Under the pieces are notes generated by a model that had not been told where the DNA came from, made no database searches, and saw only the letters and a list, made by a program, of their open reading frames with translations. From Tetramitus jugosus (taxonomy: Eukaryota; Heterolobosea; Eutetramitea; Acrasida; Vahlkampfiidae), in contig OW569363.1 in the NCBI GenBank assembly GCA_937625935.1, positions 124,001 to 188,000 on the forward strand: DNA of 64,000 nt, written 5' to 3'. Shown here one piece after another: positions 41,285 to 51,600 of the stretch; the first letter of the stretch is position 1, and every line of letters starts with the position of its first letter. The position numbers and the translations under genes are program-made.

Positions 41285-42861
41285 TTAACTGGTAGAGGTT
41301 CTTCTGACTTCTCGCTCCACGCTTGATAGCTTTCCCTTGAGAAGTTCAAGCTGTTTCGCAAATGTTTGTTGGTCTTCTTTCAGCAACATGGCTTCTTGTT
41401 CAGATTGAGCAGGGATGGAAAGCGCGACCGTCTTTGCCAAACGAGACTCCAGTTTTTGTATGTGTCTTCGCAGCAGAGTCACATCACTATTGAAACCCTC
41501 CAAATCAACAGCCCTTCGACTCGAAAGGTGCCTGTATTTGGACTCAAAAGTAAAGAGCTTCTTCTCCATCATTCGCATCTTCGCTTCATACTTTTCTTTG
41601 TATCCGCTCAATTGGTCTTGTAATGTAATGACATCGTTGTCTCGGTCGATTGCTTGTTGTCTAAAGTGTCTTGCCACTTCCTCGCTTTCTTCTCTGGCCG
41701 TATTCAGCATTAACTTAATCTCCTTCCGGGTTCTATTCTTTAGCAGTTCGATTTGCTTCATCAGATTAGCATTCTCAGCTTTCAACAGTTCAATTTGTTC
41801 CTTTTGTTTGCGCTCCTCTACCTTTGACCGGAAGGATAGTACAAAGTATTCCCGAGTTGTTTTTGTTAACGTATTCTCTACTCGTTGTAAGTCAGATTGA
41901 AGTCTAGATATTGTTGAATGATCCCTCTCAGCTCGCAATCTTTCCTCTTCCTCTCTCACTTTCTTCTCTTGCATTAGAGTACTCTCCTTCTCTTGGAATA
42001 TTCGATACTGTTCTTCAAATTGAGCTTTCATTGATTCTACCTGAAGAACAAGAGCATCTGTCTTTTCGTTGGGTAAAAATACAGTTCGAAGCACTCGGGA
42101 GCCCTTCATGTCCGAATTCTTGTTCTTAACATTGGAGTTTTGAACCGATTTTCGAGTAGAAGAATGTTTAGAGCCCGATACAACTTCAGAATCTGTTCCA
42201 CTCGTTGGACAGACTTCATCTTCAATCACAATTGCATCTTCAGGATATGTTGGTAACGTTCTTTGTACATTTTGTTTCTTTTCTGACTTGTTCACCATGA
42301 TATGTCTGGTCATTTGTTCAGGTCTGCAATCCTTGAAAAATGTGACTTCTTGGGTTAGTGGCCGAGTCAATGCCAGCAAGTCCTTAATCTTCCGCCGATC
42401 TTCTAACTCTTGAACTGCGTATCCAAATAATAATAAGATTAATATTCATTGGGCCCAAATACGCGATTTTGTTTGTTTCCATTGTACATACTTCTCAGTG
42501 CATCATTATCATGTTGAAGTTGCATCGCATGTTCTCTCTCTTCAAAGATAAACATTTGGGCATCACTTAAGGCCTTTTTGAGAGCTTGGATCTCTTCTTC
42601 TCTTCTTCTTGATTCCCATTCCATGTCATGTTGTCTCTTGTAATCAATTTTCACTTGTTCGAGCTTGTCGATCAACTCTTTCCTCTCTTTTTCATAGAGT
42701 TCTGTGTGTCGAGTGTAAAAGTGAGATTTAGAGCTTCAATTCATTCGAAGTTTAAGAAGCTAATAAAGTAGTGGTAACTTACCAACACGATCCTTGTAAT
42801 ACTTGAGTAATTCTGCAGAGAACGGAAGATCCAAGCTTGTAGATATCGACGACGATTCCAT
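41285..42861 (-). CDS. CCDC77: CCDC77-like coiled-coil protein, three exons
   Basis: The model is complement(join(41285..42414, 42492..42701, 42783..42861)), 472 residues. All three exons join in frame through short introns (GTAAGT-ACACAG and GTATGT-ACGCAG). The N-terminus LDLPFSAELLKYYKDRVELY is like the conserved start of CCDC77, a centrosome/basal-body protein. The rest is almost all coiled coil (EEEIQALKKALSDAQMFIFE; KEQIELLKAENANLMKQIEL), with a disordered stretch at about 125-190. The length is close to human CCDC77. A basal-body role in the flagellate stage is inferred. Confidence 0.68.
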
Positions 42862-43120
42862 TTTCAATGTTTTCACAAGTGAATGGCTTGGTGTGGCGGG
42901 AAACTGCCTGAAAATTTGGCGGGCTCATTCTCTCATTCTTTTGGAGTTATTTATTGTTGCGCAATCTGCTCTTTGAGGATAACACCTCATCGCGGTTTGC
43001 CACAAATGATTCAGACGAGTGGACAACCTGCACTTCTCGACATGCAGCATTGTTTCCTTCTAAGAAACACAAATATTGATTATTTCGGCCAGCGTGTACT
43101 CACGAACAACGACACATTAA

Positions 43121-44794
43121 TTACGCAGTCGCATTTTCCTTTGACTTCTGCTTCTTCTTTGACTTTTTAGGACGGTCTTCCTTCTTCTTCTTTCTCTTCA
43201 TCAAGTAGTCCAAGAGTGGTGTCGATTGAGCAGGAAGAACTCCATTGTTTGCTTCCATTAACCTGCGTTCCTCTTCTTCCATCATCTCCAATTGCTTGTC
43301 AGCATTGATCAACTTTTCTTTTGGCTTCTTTAGTTCTTCCAAGAATTGTTTATAGCTCTCATCTGCAAAAATGGTTCCTTCTCTTGGGTCAGTGCTACCC
43401 TTCTTATCGTTTGAAATGCCCTGATAAGGCGCATACTCAATAAAGCAACGAACCATGTCATTGACTGCTCCACCAGTATTTGCACCACCACTGTAAGAAT
43501 TATCGTCAAATGTCGAGTGCTTCACTACATCCTTTAGAACCATACCATGTACCTCGTCCTTGAACTGATACAAATAATCCTTTTTTGTGAATTGGATATA
43601 CGCTGTAGATTTTGCGTTATAGCCCGGTTTTTTCATGGAAGGCACACCAGATCGATAAACGAACCAATCCACCATTTTCGGATCAAACACAAACACTTCT
43701 CTCATGGCTCTCGCAGGAGACGACGATGACAACAATGCACCACCATTTTCATTATTGTGACTTGAGTCGTTCACAACAGAAGAAGCACCATTCGCAGTAG
43801 TGCCCACATCAGCATCAGTAGTAGCATCAACAGAAGAAGATGAGCCATTGTCAGTTTCCTGTTCTTCCTCATTTCTCTTCTCTTCAATCATTTTCATTGT
43901 TTTCATCGTAAATCGAGGTGGTATCACACTCAAGAATTCTTGTTCCATCATTGCGGGTGGCAAATTACGCACAATAATCTTTAATTTGTTCTTTTTACGA
44001 CTGCCTTGATCTTCTCGATTTCTGTGAGCTCCTCCTCCAATGATTGTTGCAGCTATAGTTGCATTGGTTGATGATGCACTATTGTCTTTTTGATTGTTTC
44101 GAAGCTGTTGATCATTTTTTGATTTTTGATTCTTTTGCTTGTGCGATGATGATTTTTGCGATTTTTGTGATTTTTGTTGTTGCTTGTTCGATTGCTGTGG
44201 TGGTTGCTGTTGTGCAACATTAGTTGTTACAGTAGCAGCAGTTGACAGAGATGTTGCACTGTTGATGTCTCCTATAGTCTGATCAGAAACAGCAGAAGCA
44301 GCAGCAGTTGTTGTTGTTGTCTTGTTCTTATTTCTGTTCTTGTTCTTTCGATTTTGATACGATTTTTTACCTTCGCCCTTACCAGTCACGTTTGCTGATT
44401 TTTCTGACAATGGTGGTTGTTGTTGTTGTTGTTGTTGTGAAGTGGTAGTAGTAATATTGGTCTCATTATTGGAGCTTATTTTTTTCGTATTCACAGCAGC
44501 GGCAGTTGGATTATGACTTGTCAACACACTGGAGGAAGGTTGTGTAGTTGCTGTTGATGCTGTTGCTGTTGATGATGATGATGATGAAGCGGTTGCTGAT
44601 GCAGTTGATAAAGAGGCATCGACTTTTCGATATTGAGCACGACTTTTTCCTCTGTTACCACCACCACCACTCTTTGGATTCTTTGTGGGTTTTGTTGTTG
44701 TTGTTGTTGTTGTTGTTGCTGTTGTTGGTGGTAGTTGTGATGATGGTGATGGATTGCTTGCTGGCACTCCGTCTGTGTTTGCGTTGCTGCTCAT
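43121..44794 (-). CDS. UPF3: UPF3 nonsense-mediated decay factor
   Basis: The 557-residue product starts at the ATG complementary to 44792-44794. The first 260 residues are Thr/Gln/Ser/Ala low-complexity with Lys-rich runs. The Smg4/UPF3 RNP-type domain lies at about 268-460: LKIIVRNLPPAMMEQEFLSV opens it, and AYIQFTKKDYLYQFKDEVHG and CFIEYAPYQ match the second helix and RNP strand. KGSTDPREGTIFADESYKQF follows as in other UPF3 proteins. A Glu/Lys helix and a basic tail end it. Its 5' flank now ends about 175 bp away in the poly(A) tract of an inserted retroposon. Confidence 0.82.
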   Translation of the reverse strand: MSSNANTDGVPASNPSPSSQLPPTTATTTTTTTTKPTKNPKSGGGGNRGKSRAQYRKVDASLSTASATASSSSSSTATASTATTQPSSSVLTSHNPTAAAVNTKKISSNNETNITTTTSQQQQQQQPPLSEKSANVTGKGEGKKSYQNRKNKNRNKNKTTTTTAAASAVSDQTIGDINSATSLSTAATVTTNVAQQQPPQQSNKQQQKSQKSQKSSSHKQKNQKSKNDQQLRNNQKDNSASSTNATIAATIIGGGAHRNREDQGSRKKNKLKIIVRNLPPAMMEQEFLSVIPPRFTMKTMKMIEEKRNEEEQETDNGSSSSVDATTDADVGTTANGASSVVNDSSHNNENGGALLSSSSPARAMREVFVFDPKMVDWFVYRSGVPSMKKPGYNAKSTAYIQFTKKDYLYQFKDEVHGMVLKDVVKHSTFDDNSYSGGANTGGAVNDMVRCFIEYAPYQGISNDKKGSTDPREGTIFADESYKQFLEELKKPKEKLINADKQLEMMEEEERRLMEANNGVLPAQSTPLLDYLMKRKKKKEDRPKKSKKKQKSKENATA

Positions 44795-44953
44795 CTTGTT
44801 TCTTGTTCGAATCTCGTGCCTTCGAAGCAGAAAAAACGCAAATATTGATCAAAAGGAATTTCCCCGTGTGAAACAAAGACCAAGCAAACCGAACACAAAC
44901 AACACAAACATCAAATTGTCGCCAAAATCGAATCAATGATCAAATTATCCTTC

Positions 44954-44968
44954 TTCTGCCGAACAAAA
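44954..44968. repeat. Target-site duplication, distal copy of element A
   Basis: TTCTGCCGAACAAAA, identical to 46366-46380. It directly follows the poly(A) end of the element. Confidence 0.9.
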
Positions 44969-46365
44969 ATTTTTTTTTTTTTTTTTTTTTTAATACAACA
45001 AATGGTGCGTGAGCACCACGTTGCGGAACTTTTATTTTTCTTTTGTTTGAGAGCAGGCTTGCCTACTCTCAATTGTCTAACATGGTGTGGTGCTTGCCCA
45101 GTGGAGTGGCAGGCCTACGCAACAGGATTCATTCTCTTCTTGGAATGTTGTTTTGATCCCTTCTTCAGGGATTCGTTGCGAGGGCCTCCACTACCGACTG
45201 GAGCACCACTGGTGAGGTCAGATGGCTCCGTAGTCCTAGCCAGTTGGTAGGACCTACGGAGAGCACCTGACTTGATACTGGCCAACCTGGCCGGGATCTT
45301 GTTAGCAGCAGTGTCACCAACGGTGACACGTGCTGATCGTTTCTTGTTCTCGTTGAGTTGGGGACTCTGTAACTCGCAGTCGGGGTTACAGAGGTCCAAC
45401 TCAACTGGATCCTCTTGGGTGGTTGTGCTTCTTGCACGGTCCACCATGATTGCTCGGGCAGCAATCTCCTTCTTGGCTTTCTTGAACACCTCGGAGGTGT
45501 TCAATACTAGCTCGAGGATGGCTCTGTTACGAGCATCCTCATCCATGGTGTTGTTGGTTGGTTCTTGGGTGACCGTAGTTGGAGTGGCGGGGTTGGACTC
45601 CGGCACGATCGACTCCCAGTCGTCGGTCGTCGACGGAGTCGAAGGTTCGAATTCGGAGATTCGGTCCTTGGAGACGGGGACGCGAAGGGAATCCGGGTGA
45701 CGGAAGCCATTTCTTTTAACACACTGACTTGGTGGCGCAGGTCGTCCACCACAGCCAGGAGTTCTTGATACATCTTAGTCAGCCTCTTGCTGACAGCCTT
45801 GACAGGGTCACGTGGGCGTGGAAGGAAGCGCTTTGCTTCCACCTCCACTGGCATGTCTTGAACGTTCCGAAGCAAAGCTTCGGCATACGTTTCAGACTCC
45901 ATCACAACAAAGGAAGTGTTGTGCTTCTTGAGCACATTCTTGACCTTTGTTGTGCCGAGCATGGCCTTGATGTCGTCCTCCGTCTTACCTTTGACTCCGT
46001 GGAGGACGACCTTCTTGGCACAATCGACGTTGTGCTTGAGTGCTGCCTTGCAGCCACTCATCTTCTTGTTGCGGTTGAAGGATTCAACAAATGGGTAAAT
46101 GTTGTCATCAACAACAGTTACCCACGCAACAAACCTCTTGGGGCCCTTCTTGATGACTTGGACCCTGGTGAGCAAGTCACCAAAATCCAAGCCAATCTTC
46201 TTGGCCAAGGCAGCTTTTGGAGAGTCATCGCACTTTCCAGTGATGATGACCTCCTTGCTGCTTGGAGCAGTTCCTCTTGGTGCTGTGGTCCACACAGCAT
46301 AGCGTGGATTCTCATACTCACGAACAACAGGGGTGTGTGTTCGTTTTTTCATCGGCGTTTGTTTT
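44969..46365 (-). mobile_element. Retroposon A (tRNA-Gln locus), ORF1-only, poly(A)-ended
   Basis: The element reads on the minus strand from about 46365 (5') to a 22-nt poly(A) tract (T run at 44970-44991). It is bounded by a perfect 15-bp target-site duplication. It has no LTRs or terminal inverted repeats. Inside is one ORF1-like gene, broken by a 7-nt deletion. Just before the poly(A) are two hairpins: 45049-45070 (10-bp stem with a G-U pair on the RNA) and 45003-45018 (6-bp stem). These marks point to target-primed reverse transcription by an enzyme supplied from elsewhere. Removing the later B insertion, its 5' junction lies 56 nt upstream of tRNA-Gln. Confidence 0.85.
45115..46352 (-). 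pseudogene. ORF1-like gene of retroposon A, one frameshift
   Basis: Starting at the ATG at 46352, the frame encodes YAVWTTAPRGTAPSSKEVII and a first RRM-like unit (about residues 25-105: EVIITGK ... RFVAWVTVVDDNIYPFVESF). A second RRM-like unit follows (about 110-165: KKVVLHGVKGKTEDDIKAML ... NTSFVVMESETYAEALL), then a helical segment (VKAVSKRLTKMYQELLAVVD). Compared with the copy at 56855-57706, seven bases are missing near 45640-45645, which throws the C-terminal 160 codons (45115-45606) into another frame. The C-terminal part is Ser/Thr/Pro- and Lys/Arg-rich. No reverse transcriptase or nuclease is encoded. Confidence 0.75.
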
Positions 46366-46380
46366 TTCTGCCGAACAAAA
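46366..46380. repeat. Target-site duplication, tRNA-proximal copy of element A
   Basis: TTCTGCCGAACAAAA, identical to 44954-44968; it lies at the 5' end of element A. Confidence 0.9.
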
Positions 46381-46390
46381 GTTAGTCGGA
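46378..46390. repeat. Target-site duplication, distal copy of element B
   Basis: AAAGTTAGTCGGA, identical to 47702-47714; up to four more T may belong to it but merge with the poly(A) tract. It overlaps the last three bases of the element A duplication, which shows B landed beside A. Confidence 0.88.
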
Positions 46391-47701
46391 TTTTTTTTTT
46401 GTTCCATACAACCATGTGTGCTTGCGCAGCAAGCGCACGATTGCTCATTTATTGACTTGTTTTGTGAGTGACGACCCGTAGGGCGTCATTCACTCTTCTT
46501 CTCTTGTTGTCCCCGACGGTGCACCTACAGGTTGAAAGAATCACTCAGGTGAGTGTTTTGGTTGATGCTCTTCATCAAAGAGCGTAACCTTGTAGTAGGA
46601 CCGCCGATGGACACAGAGCCATCTGTTGTTTTTTTCTTGTCTTGGGCCTTGTTGCTCCTCAGATCACCCAGTGTGATCCTGGCACTCCTTTTCTTGTTGT
46701 CATTGAGTTGTGGACTTTGAATCTCCTTTTCGGAGTCATCATCCACATCCACAATGACTGGTTCGTCCTCAGTCAAACCATACCTTTTGCGTGCACTGGC
46801 CAGTGCCAATGCAGCAATTTCCTTCTTCACTCTGGCAAAAACTGGAGAAGTGGCATTCACTTGCTCCAGGATTTGCTGATTTTGAGTGCTGAGCTGTGCA
46901 ACAGGCACTGTTGGCAGTGGTGTTGCACTCCTTTGTCCTTCTGCCTCCATTATATCAGGAGCAGTTCTTTGTGCAACTTCTTGTTCCGGTATTGGAACCG
47001 GTTTGTTGCCCTCTAGACCCTTTGTCTTAGCCAATTCCTTGGTGAGTTCTGTGACCTGTCGACGCAGTGCGTCAACCACCGTCAGCAGCTCCTCGTACAT
47101 CTTCGTCAACCTCTTGTTGACAGCCTTGAGAGGATCATGTGGTCTCTCGACGTATCGAGTGACCGTGGCCTTTACCTTGTTCTCTCCACTGAGCACTGCT
47201 TGTGCATAGGTTTCATCACCCATGACCACGAAAGCAGTGTCACGCTTCTTGAGCACACTGGCGACCTTTTCAGGTCCCAGTAGCTTCTTGATGTCGTCCA
47301 CTGACATGTTCTTCATGCCATGGACGACCACCTTTCTTGTGCAATCAACACTGCGCTTGGGTGCTGCAGTGCTGTTGCCAATCCTCCTTTGTTTGTTGAA
47401 CAAATCAACAAAGTCGTAGATGCGGTCACCCTTGACCGTCACCCATGCAACAAAGCGTTGCTGGCCTTTCCTCTTGATGACCTGGACTCGGTTGAGCCAG
47501 TCATCAAACTCCTCTCCAATCTTTCTTGCCAATGCTGACTGAGAGACACCATTACCATTGCCAGTAATGACGACCTCTCTGTCACTTGGCCTAGAGCCTT
47601 TCCGTGCAGTGGTCCACACTGCATAACGGCTGTTGCCGTATTCCTTCACCAAATTTGTTGAATCACCAGACATGTGATTCCGTTTTTTTTTCTGCGTTTT
47701 T
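46391..47701 (-). mobile_element. Retroposon B (tRNA-Gln locus), ORF1-only, intact ORF
   Basis: The element runs on the minus strand from 47701 to a 10-nt poly(A) tract (46391-46400) and has a 13-17 bp target-site duplication. It carries one intact ORF1-like gene. Two hairpins precede the poly(A): 46464-46493 (10-bp stem with one mismatch plus an inner CCC-GGG pairing) and 46416-46438 (10-bp stem with one mismatch). It inserted into the short gap between element A and the tRNA gene, so it is the younger of the two. Its 5' junction is 44 nt upstream of the mature tRNA-Gln. Confidence 0.86.
46525..47673 (-). CDS. ORF1-like protein of retroposon B
   Basis: The intact 382-residue product opens MSGDSTNLVKEYGNSRYAVW. 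Two RRM-like beta-alpha-beta units follow: about 32-100 (REVVITGNG ... RFVAWVTVKGDRIYDFVDLF) and about 108-165 (RKVVVHGMKNMSVDDIKKLL ... TAFVVMGDETYAQAVL). A long helix, probably coiled coil, lies at about 180-225 (AVNKRLTKMYEELLTVVDAL), and a charged, mostly disordered tail ends it. It is a paralogue of the element A protein (shared YAVWTTA, RFVAWVTV, FVVM, KRLTKMY blocks). ORF1 proteins of non-LTR elements bind element RNA; that role is inferred. Confidence 0.78.
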   Translation of the reverse strand: MSGDSTNLVKEYGNSRYAVWTTARKGSRPSDREVVITGNGNGVSQSALARKIGEEFDDWLNRVQVIKRKGQQRFVAWVTVKGDRIYDFVDLFNKQRRIGNSTAAPKRSVDCTRKVVVHGMKNMSVDDIKKLLGPEKVASVLKKRDTAFVVMGDETYAQAVLSGENKVKATVTRYVERPHDPLKAVNKRLTKMYEELLTVVDALRRQVTELTKELAKTKGLEGNKPVPIPEQEVAQRTAPDIMEAEGQRSATPLPTVPVAQLSTQNQQILEQVNATSPVFARVKKEIAALALASARKRYGLTEDEPVIVDVDDDSEKEIQSPQLNDNKKRSARITLGDLRSNKAQDKKKTTDGSVSIGGPTTRLRSLMKSINQNTHLSDSFNL

Positions 47702-47714
47702 AAAGTTAGTCGGA
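47702..47714. repeat. Target-site duplication, tRNA-proximal copy of element B
   Basis: AAAGTTAGTCGGA, identical to 46378-46390; it ends 31 nt before tRNA-Gln. Confidence 0.88.
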
Positions 47715-47745
47715 TTTTCGACTAACCTTCAAATACAAATATGAC

Positions 47746-47816
47746 TCTCCTATGGTCTAGTGGTATGATAGCGGACTTTGAATCCGTTGACGGTGGTTCG
47801 ATTCCACCTAGGAGAA
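47746..47816 (+). tRNA. tRNA-Gln (TTG)
   Basis: The acceptor stem TCTCCTA (47746-47752) pairs fully with TAGGAGA (47809-47815). The anticodon arm GCGGA-CTTTGAA-TCCGT gives anticodon TTG, which reads CAA. The T arm GGTGG-TTCGATT-CCACC carries the B box. There is no intron. A T5 run at 47819-47823 is a Pol III stop. The methyltransferase gene starts 43 bp downstream, and retroposon B lies just upstream. Confidence 0.95.
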
Positions 47817-47858
47817 TATTTTTGGCTTACGGAAGCATTCAGATCACAACCAGATCAG

Positions 47859-48635
47859 ATGGATCACGCACCATTTCCAACAGCTCAGCCTCTGGCACTC
47901 CCTGGTCCTCGCTGGTCGCTCAATAGAAGTGATTTAGAAGTTGACGGGAAACCAATCTACATTAACCAATTTACGACCCAAGATAATACTGGAACTGTTC
48001 TATGGGATGCGTCATTTGTTTTGTTAAAGTATTTCGAGAAGAAAGTGGTCACTTTGAATCAAACGAAGAGGAGTAACGATAGTGACGACAAAACAAAAAC
48101 TCTGATACCATTCAAGAGAACGGTGTTAGAACTGGGAAGTGGTACTGGTTTGCTCGGGATTGGCCTCTCATTGCTTCCTTCTCTCGTACAGCGCATTATT
48201 GTGTCAGACAAGGATGATTCCATCAGAAACCTGCGGCACAATGTGCAAGAGAATCAGAATATGCATAACCCTAGTGAAATGCTACCAGTGATTGTTCATG
48301 AAATGGATTGGTTCAATTCAAAGAGCTCGATTGAACAGTTGGAACAGGTAATTGATCTAAAGTCAATCGATACTATTGTGCTTGCGGATTGTGTTTGGCT
48401 TGCTGAACTCGTTCAACCACTCGTTGAAACTGTACAGAATTTGTTGTCGCATGTAAGTGATGATGCCGTAGTGTATGTGTGTAATGAACTGAGGAGTCAA
48501 AGGGTACATGATCTTTTCTTTGACTCATTTCGACATAATACAAGATTTAGTGTGCGAGAGGTCTCCAGATCAAAAATGAACAGGACCTATAGCAGCGATA
48601 AGATATCCATATGGAAGATTAGAATACACCACTAA
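47859..48635 (+). CDS. METTL21-like protein methyltransferase
   Basis: The frame is open through the tRNA gene, but the first suitable ATG is 47859 (258 residues). It is a seven-beta-strand SAM-dependent enzyme of the Methyltransf_16 group, which methylates Lys on chaperones and elongation factors. TGTVLWDASFVLLKYFE is the group's entry motif (G..lWdaa..la.y). VLELGSGTGLLGIGLSLL holds the SAM-binding motif I. IIVSDKD is motif II, and a DxxY-like ADCVWLAELV block follows TIVLADCVW. The DCVW in place of DCVY/DVVY is a mild variant. The substrate is unknown. Confidence 0.78.
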   Translation: MDHAPFPTAQPLALPGPRWSLNRSDLEVDGKPIYINQFTTQDNTGTVLWDASFVLLKYFEKKVVTLNQTKRSNDSDDKTKTLIPFKRTVLELGSGTGLLGIGLSLLPSLVQRIIVSDKDDSIRNLRHNVQENQNMHNPSEMLPVIVHEMDWFNSKSSIEQLEQVIDLKSIDTIVLADCVWLAELVQPLVETVQNLLSHVSDDAVVYVCNELRSQRVHDLFFDSFRHNTRFSVREVSRSKMNRTYSSDKISIWKIRIHH

Positions 48636-48682
48636 TTTTATTTACCAATTGATTGTTCTTCTTCGTCTTCCCTGCTAGCTAA

Positions 48683-51600
48683 CTACTGACTGTTTTCGAC
48701 AGGTTTAATAGTCAAAGCAGGGAGTTTGACACAGACATAGCCCACAAGAGGGCACACTCGACTCTTCTCTCGGATGGATGAGATCAAGGGGCAGTCTGTC
48801 CAAAATATTGTTTGTTCTAATCTGGTACGAAGAGCGATGTAGAGTATGGACGCCCATAGTTCAAATTCCAATGAGTTTTCTGAGGGCAATTGCTCGTACG
48901 TACTCTGTACATGTTGAACCAGTCTTTCAAAATCACCACTTTGCAATCGCTTAGAAAAACTGTTGAAAGATGATATCACCGAATCCAATACACTTTGCGC
49001 ACCAATAGTTTTCATAGTAGGATTTGTCAGTGAGCAGATATTGCGTACGGCAATCGATAGCGCATCAATGATTTCTTCCAAAGTTTGTGCTAGAGAGAAG
49101 CTCATCCAAACTCCCTGTGAGAAATAGATCATAGGTTCGAACTTCAAAAGTAGATCAAAGAAGGGATAAGTGATTACAGATTTAAGCTCACGGTTGTCAG
49201 AGAGAATATTGACCAAGCGATCACAGATTAGTTTCAGTCTCTCAATACGTGGTCGATCAAATCCGAGCTCATTCACAAACTTCAAATCCATGTCAATGTA
49301 CTGTTGATCAGAAATCAGACTAGCCATGGTATTCATAAAGTTATCGGCGAGACCAGATTCATACGATAGGATGGTCACGTATACTGAGATGGCATGTGCG
49401 ACCAGATCTTGACGGAGATTCCTGTCGAATGATAGGAGCTGTTTGGTGCACTGATTGGCCAGTTGGTCAATAGCATTTTTTGGCAACGAAACATCTGTGA
49501 GTGCCATCAGACCCTGTGAGGTTGTTTTCCACGCTTCGAAACAAGTTTTCGCATTTTCGTGAGACAACAGTTGACTGACACCAACTATCAAGGAGTTACG
49601 GATTTCTCTGCTCTTGAATGATAATTGATAGACACTAGACGTAATAGTACGAGGTATTTGCTCATACTCATGAGACAATGAGTTGATGATGACTGGTAAG
49701 ACTCTCTGGACATCTGGCTCCTCTGGATTTGTGGTAGAAGCAACGTAGCGAAGAAGCACGCCAATGATCATTAGTTTTGTATCTTTGTGTGTCTTATGGC
49801 TCTTGAATGAATTCAAAAGCGTCGTGATGAGTTGTGGGGAAGAGAAATCTGTCTTGAATAGCCACACTCTCTTGATCCATGAGAACAATAACTTCTGCAG
49901 TGTGACACTCCAATTTGGATTGAAGATGTCCATTTCCAAGTCAGCTTGTTTTTGATTGATAAAGCCAGATAGGTGCTGTATCCACTGTTGGAGTGGTACA
50001 AAAGAAGAACATCTCATGAGAGCACAATAGTAATAGAGAGCACAATCAGATCTCATAACGTCCAAAATTTCTTGCAACAACTCTTCAGGATGATAGGCAG
50101 TAAGATACTTGGACATTTTTGCAATTCCCATAACATCATCCTTAATCTTTGTTTCTTCTTCTTCCGCAAGAGACAGAATAACATCATCTACCAACTTTCT
50201 GAAGAAAACTGCTTCTTGTTTCTCCACTTGCATACGACCTGCAAATTGGAGTAGCCTTTTCTGGACATGTCCTTGGGGCAAATAGACATGTTTTTGCAGT
50301 TTCATACTATCAGGTGGAACAAATGAGGTCAAGCTGAGATTATGATTGGATGTTAGAGTAATTCTGGCCGTGTTCACCATCATTCGTGTCACCTTGTTCA
50401 TCGTTTCCTCAGAAAGATATCTTTCGATCTTTTGCTCTCTCATAATGTGGGGATTTAGGCAGTAAGTACAATCGGATTGATGGGTCAAAAGGTGATTTGA
50501 ATTCTTGTTCAAGTCATGCAGCTCATCAAATGACATTGTGCAGTTCTCGTTCAATGAAAGGTACCTTTCCACAAGGCTAAATGGTGTTCTCCTTGAAAAG
50601 ACCCATCTCTGAACTGATGAACAGAAGATAAAAGAGGGATCCGTATCGAGTAAACGGGAGAAAATGTCATCAATTTCTTCCGGAGAGTAGAAATATTGAC
50701 TTATGTTCACCAAGTACATTATTCCCTGAATATTGCTCTCCTCTGTAATCATTGGCAAGGTGAACAATGCCGGAACCACTAACGTCTTGTAAAGGTTCAA
50801 GAACTGCTTAGATAAGCAAGCAAGGTCAATGTTTTGCAACAATGTTGCTAGTTCGCCAAATCTCCACTTACTTTCTTGCTCTTGGAAATATTCTAATAAT
50901 GGCTTGGATAAACACTCGAAATTCCAGACTTGATAATCTCTCCTTTGGTCGAAGCCCATACGTTTGACAAGAGACTCACGATCAGAGGTTGAACATGATT
51001 TACCAACATCGAGTGACCACAGGCTCAATTTTTTCTTCTCTTCCTTGTTTCTATATCCACCAGAAACAGTCAGTAAGTAGTTCTGGATAGGTTGACTGGT
51101 TTTGCGCGCAATCAACTTAATCAAAGATCCCCATAGCGCCAATAGTTCATCGTCTTGAACAATATTGGCTCGAATGATGCTATACAGGGTGTTACAATGC
51201 TTTCCCATGTACGAGTCTGGATAGATTCGGTTTCCAAAGAAGTTCATGAACTCATCTCGTTCGTTTGCTAACTTTTCTAACACAAATTTCAGTACATGTT
51301 TCAAATTGGTTCTGTGGTACAAACTAGCAAAGAGCAATGAACTCATGACTACTGCTCGCACCTCCGGTTCTGTATTTGAGCAGTGTTTCTTAAATTCTGT
51401 TAATTGCTCGTCGTTACTGACAGATGACTCAATATACTTCAAGTAAGTACATTTGTTTTGAAACTGCGAGAGTTCAGGGGTGGTCAGTTGAGCAACTCGA
51501 AACTTCTTGTCAGCAATTCTCGATCCCAACTCAGGAATCAAGTGACATAATTGACCAATTTGAATCTTTTTCAACAACCAATTTTCGAATTGTTCTCCGT

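Noticed and set aside
45115-46352. The frame change in the ORF of element A as programmed frameshifting.
   Set aside because: It is explained by a 7-nt deletion relative to the A' copy, with no slippery site or pseudoknot seen.
45729-46385. A 218-codon plus-strand frame opposite element A.
   Set aside because: It is a shadow of the ORF1-like gene; the same shadow appears opposite the other copies.
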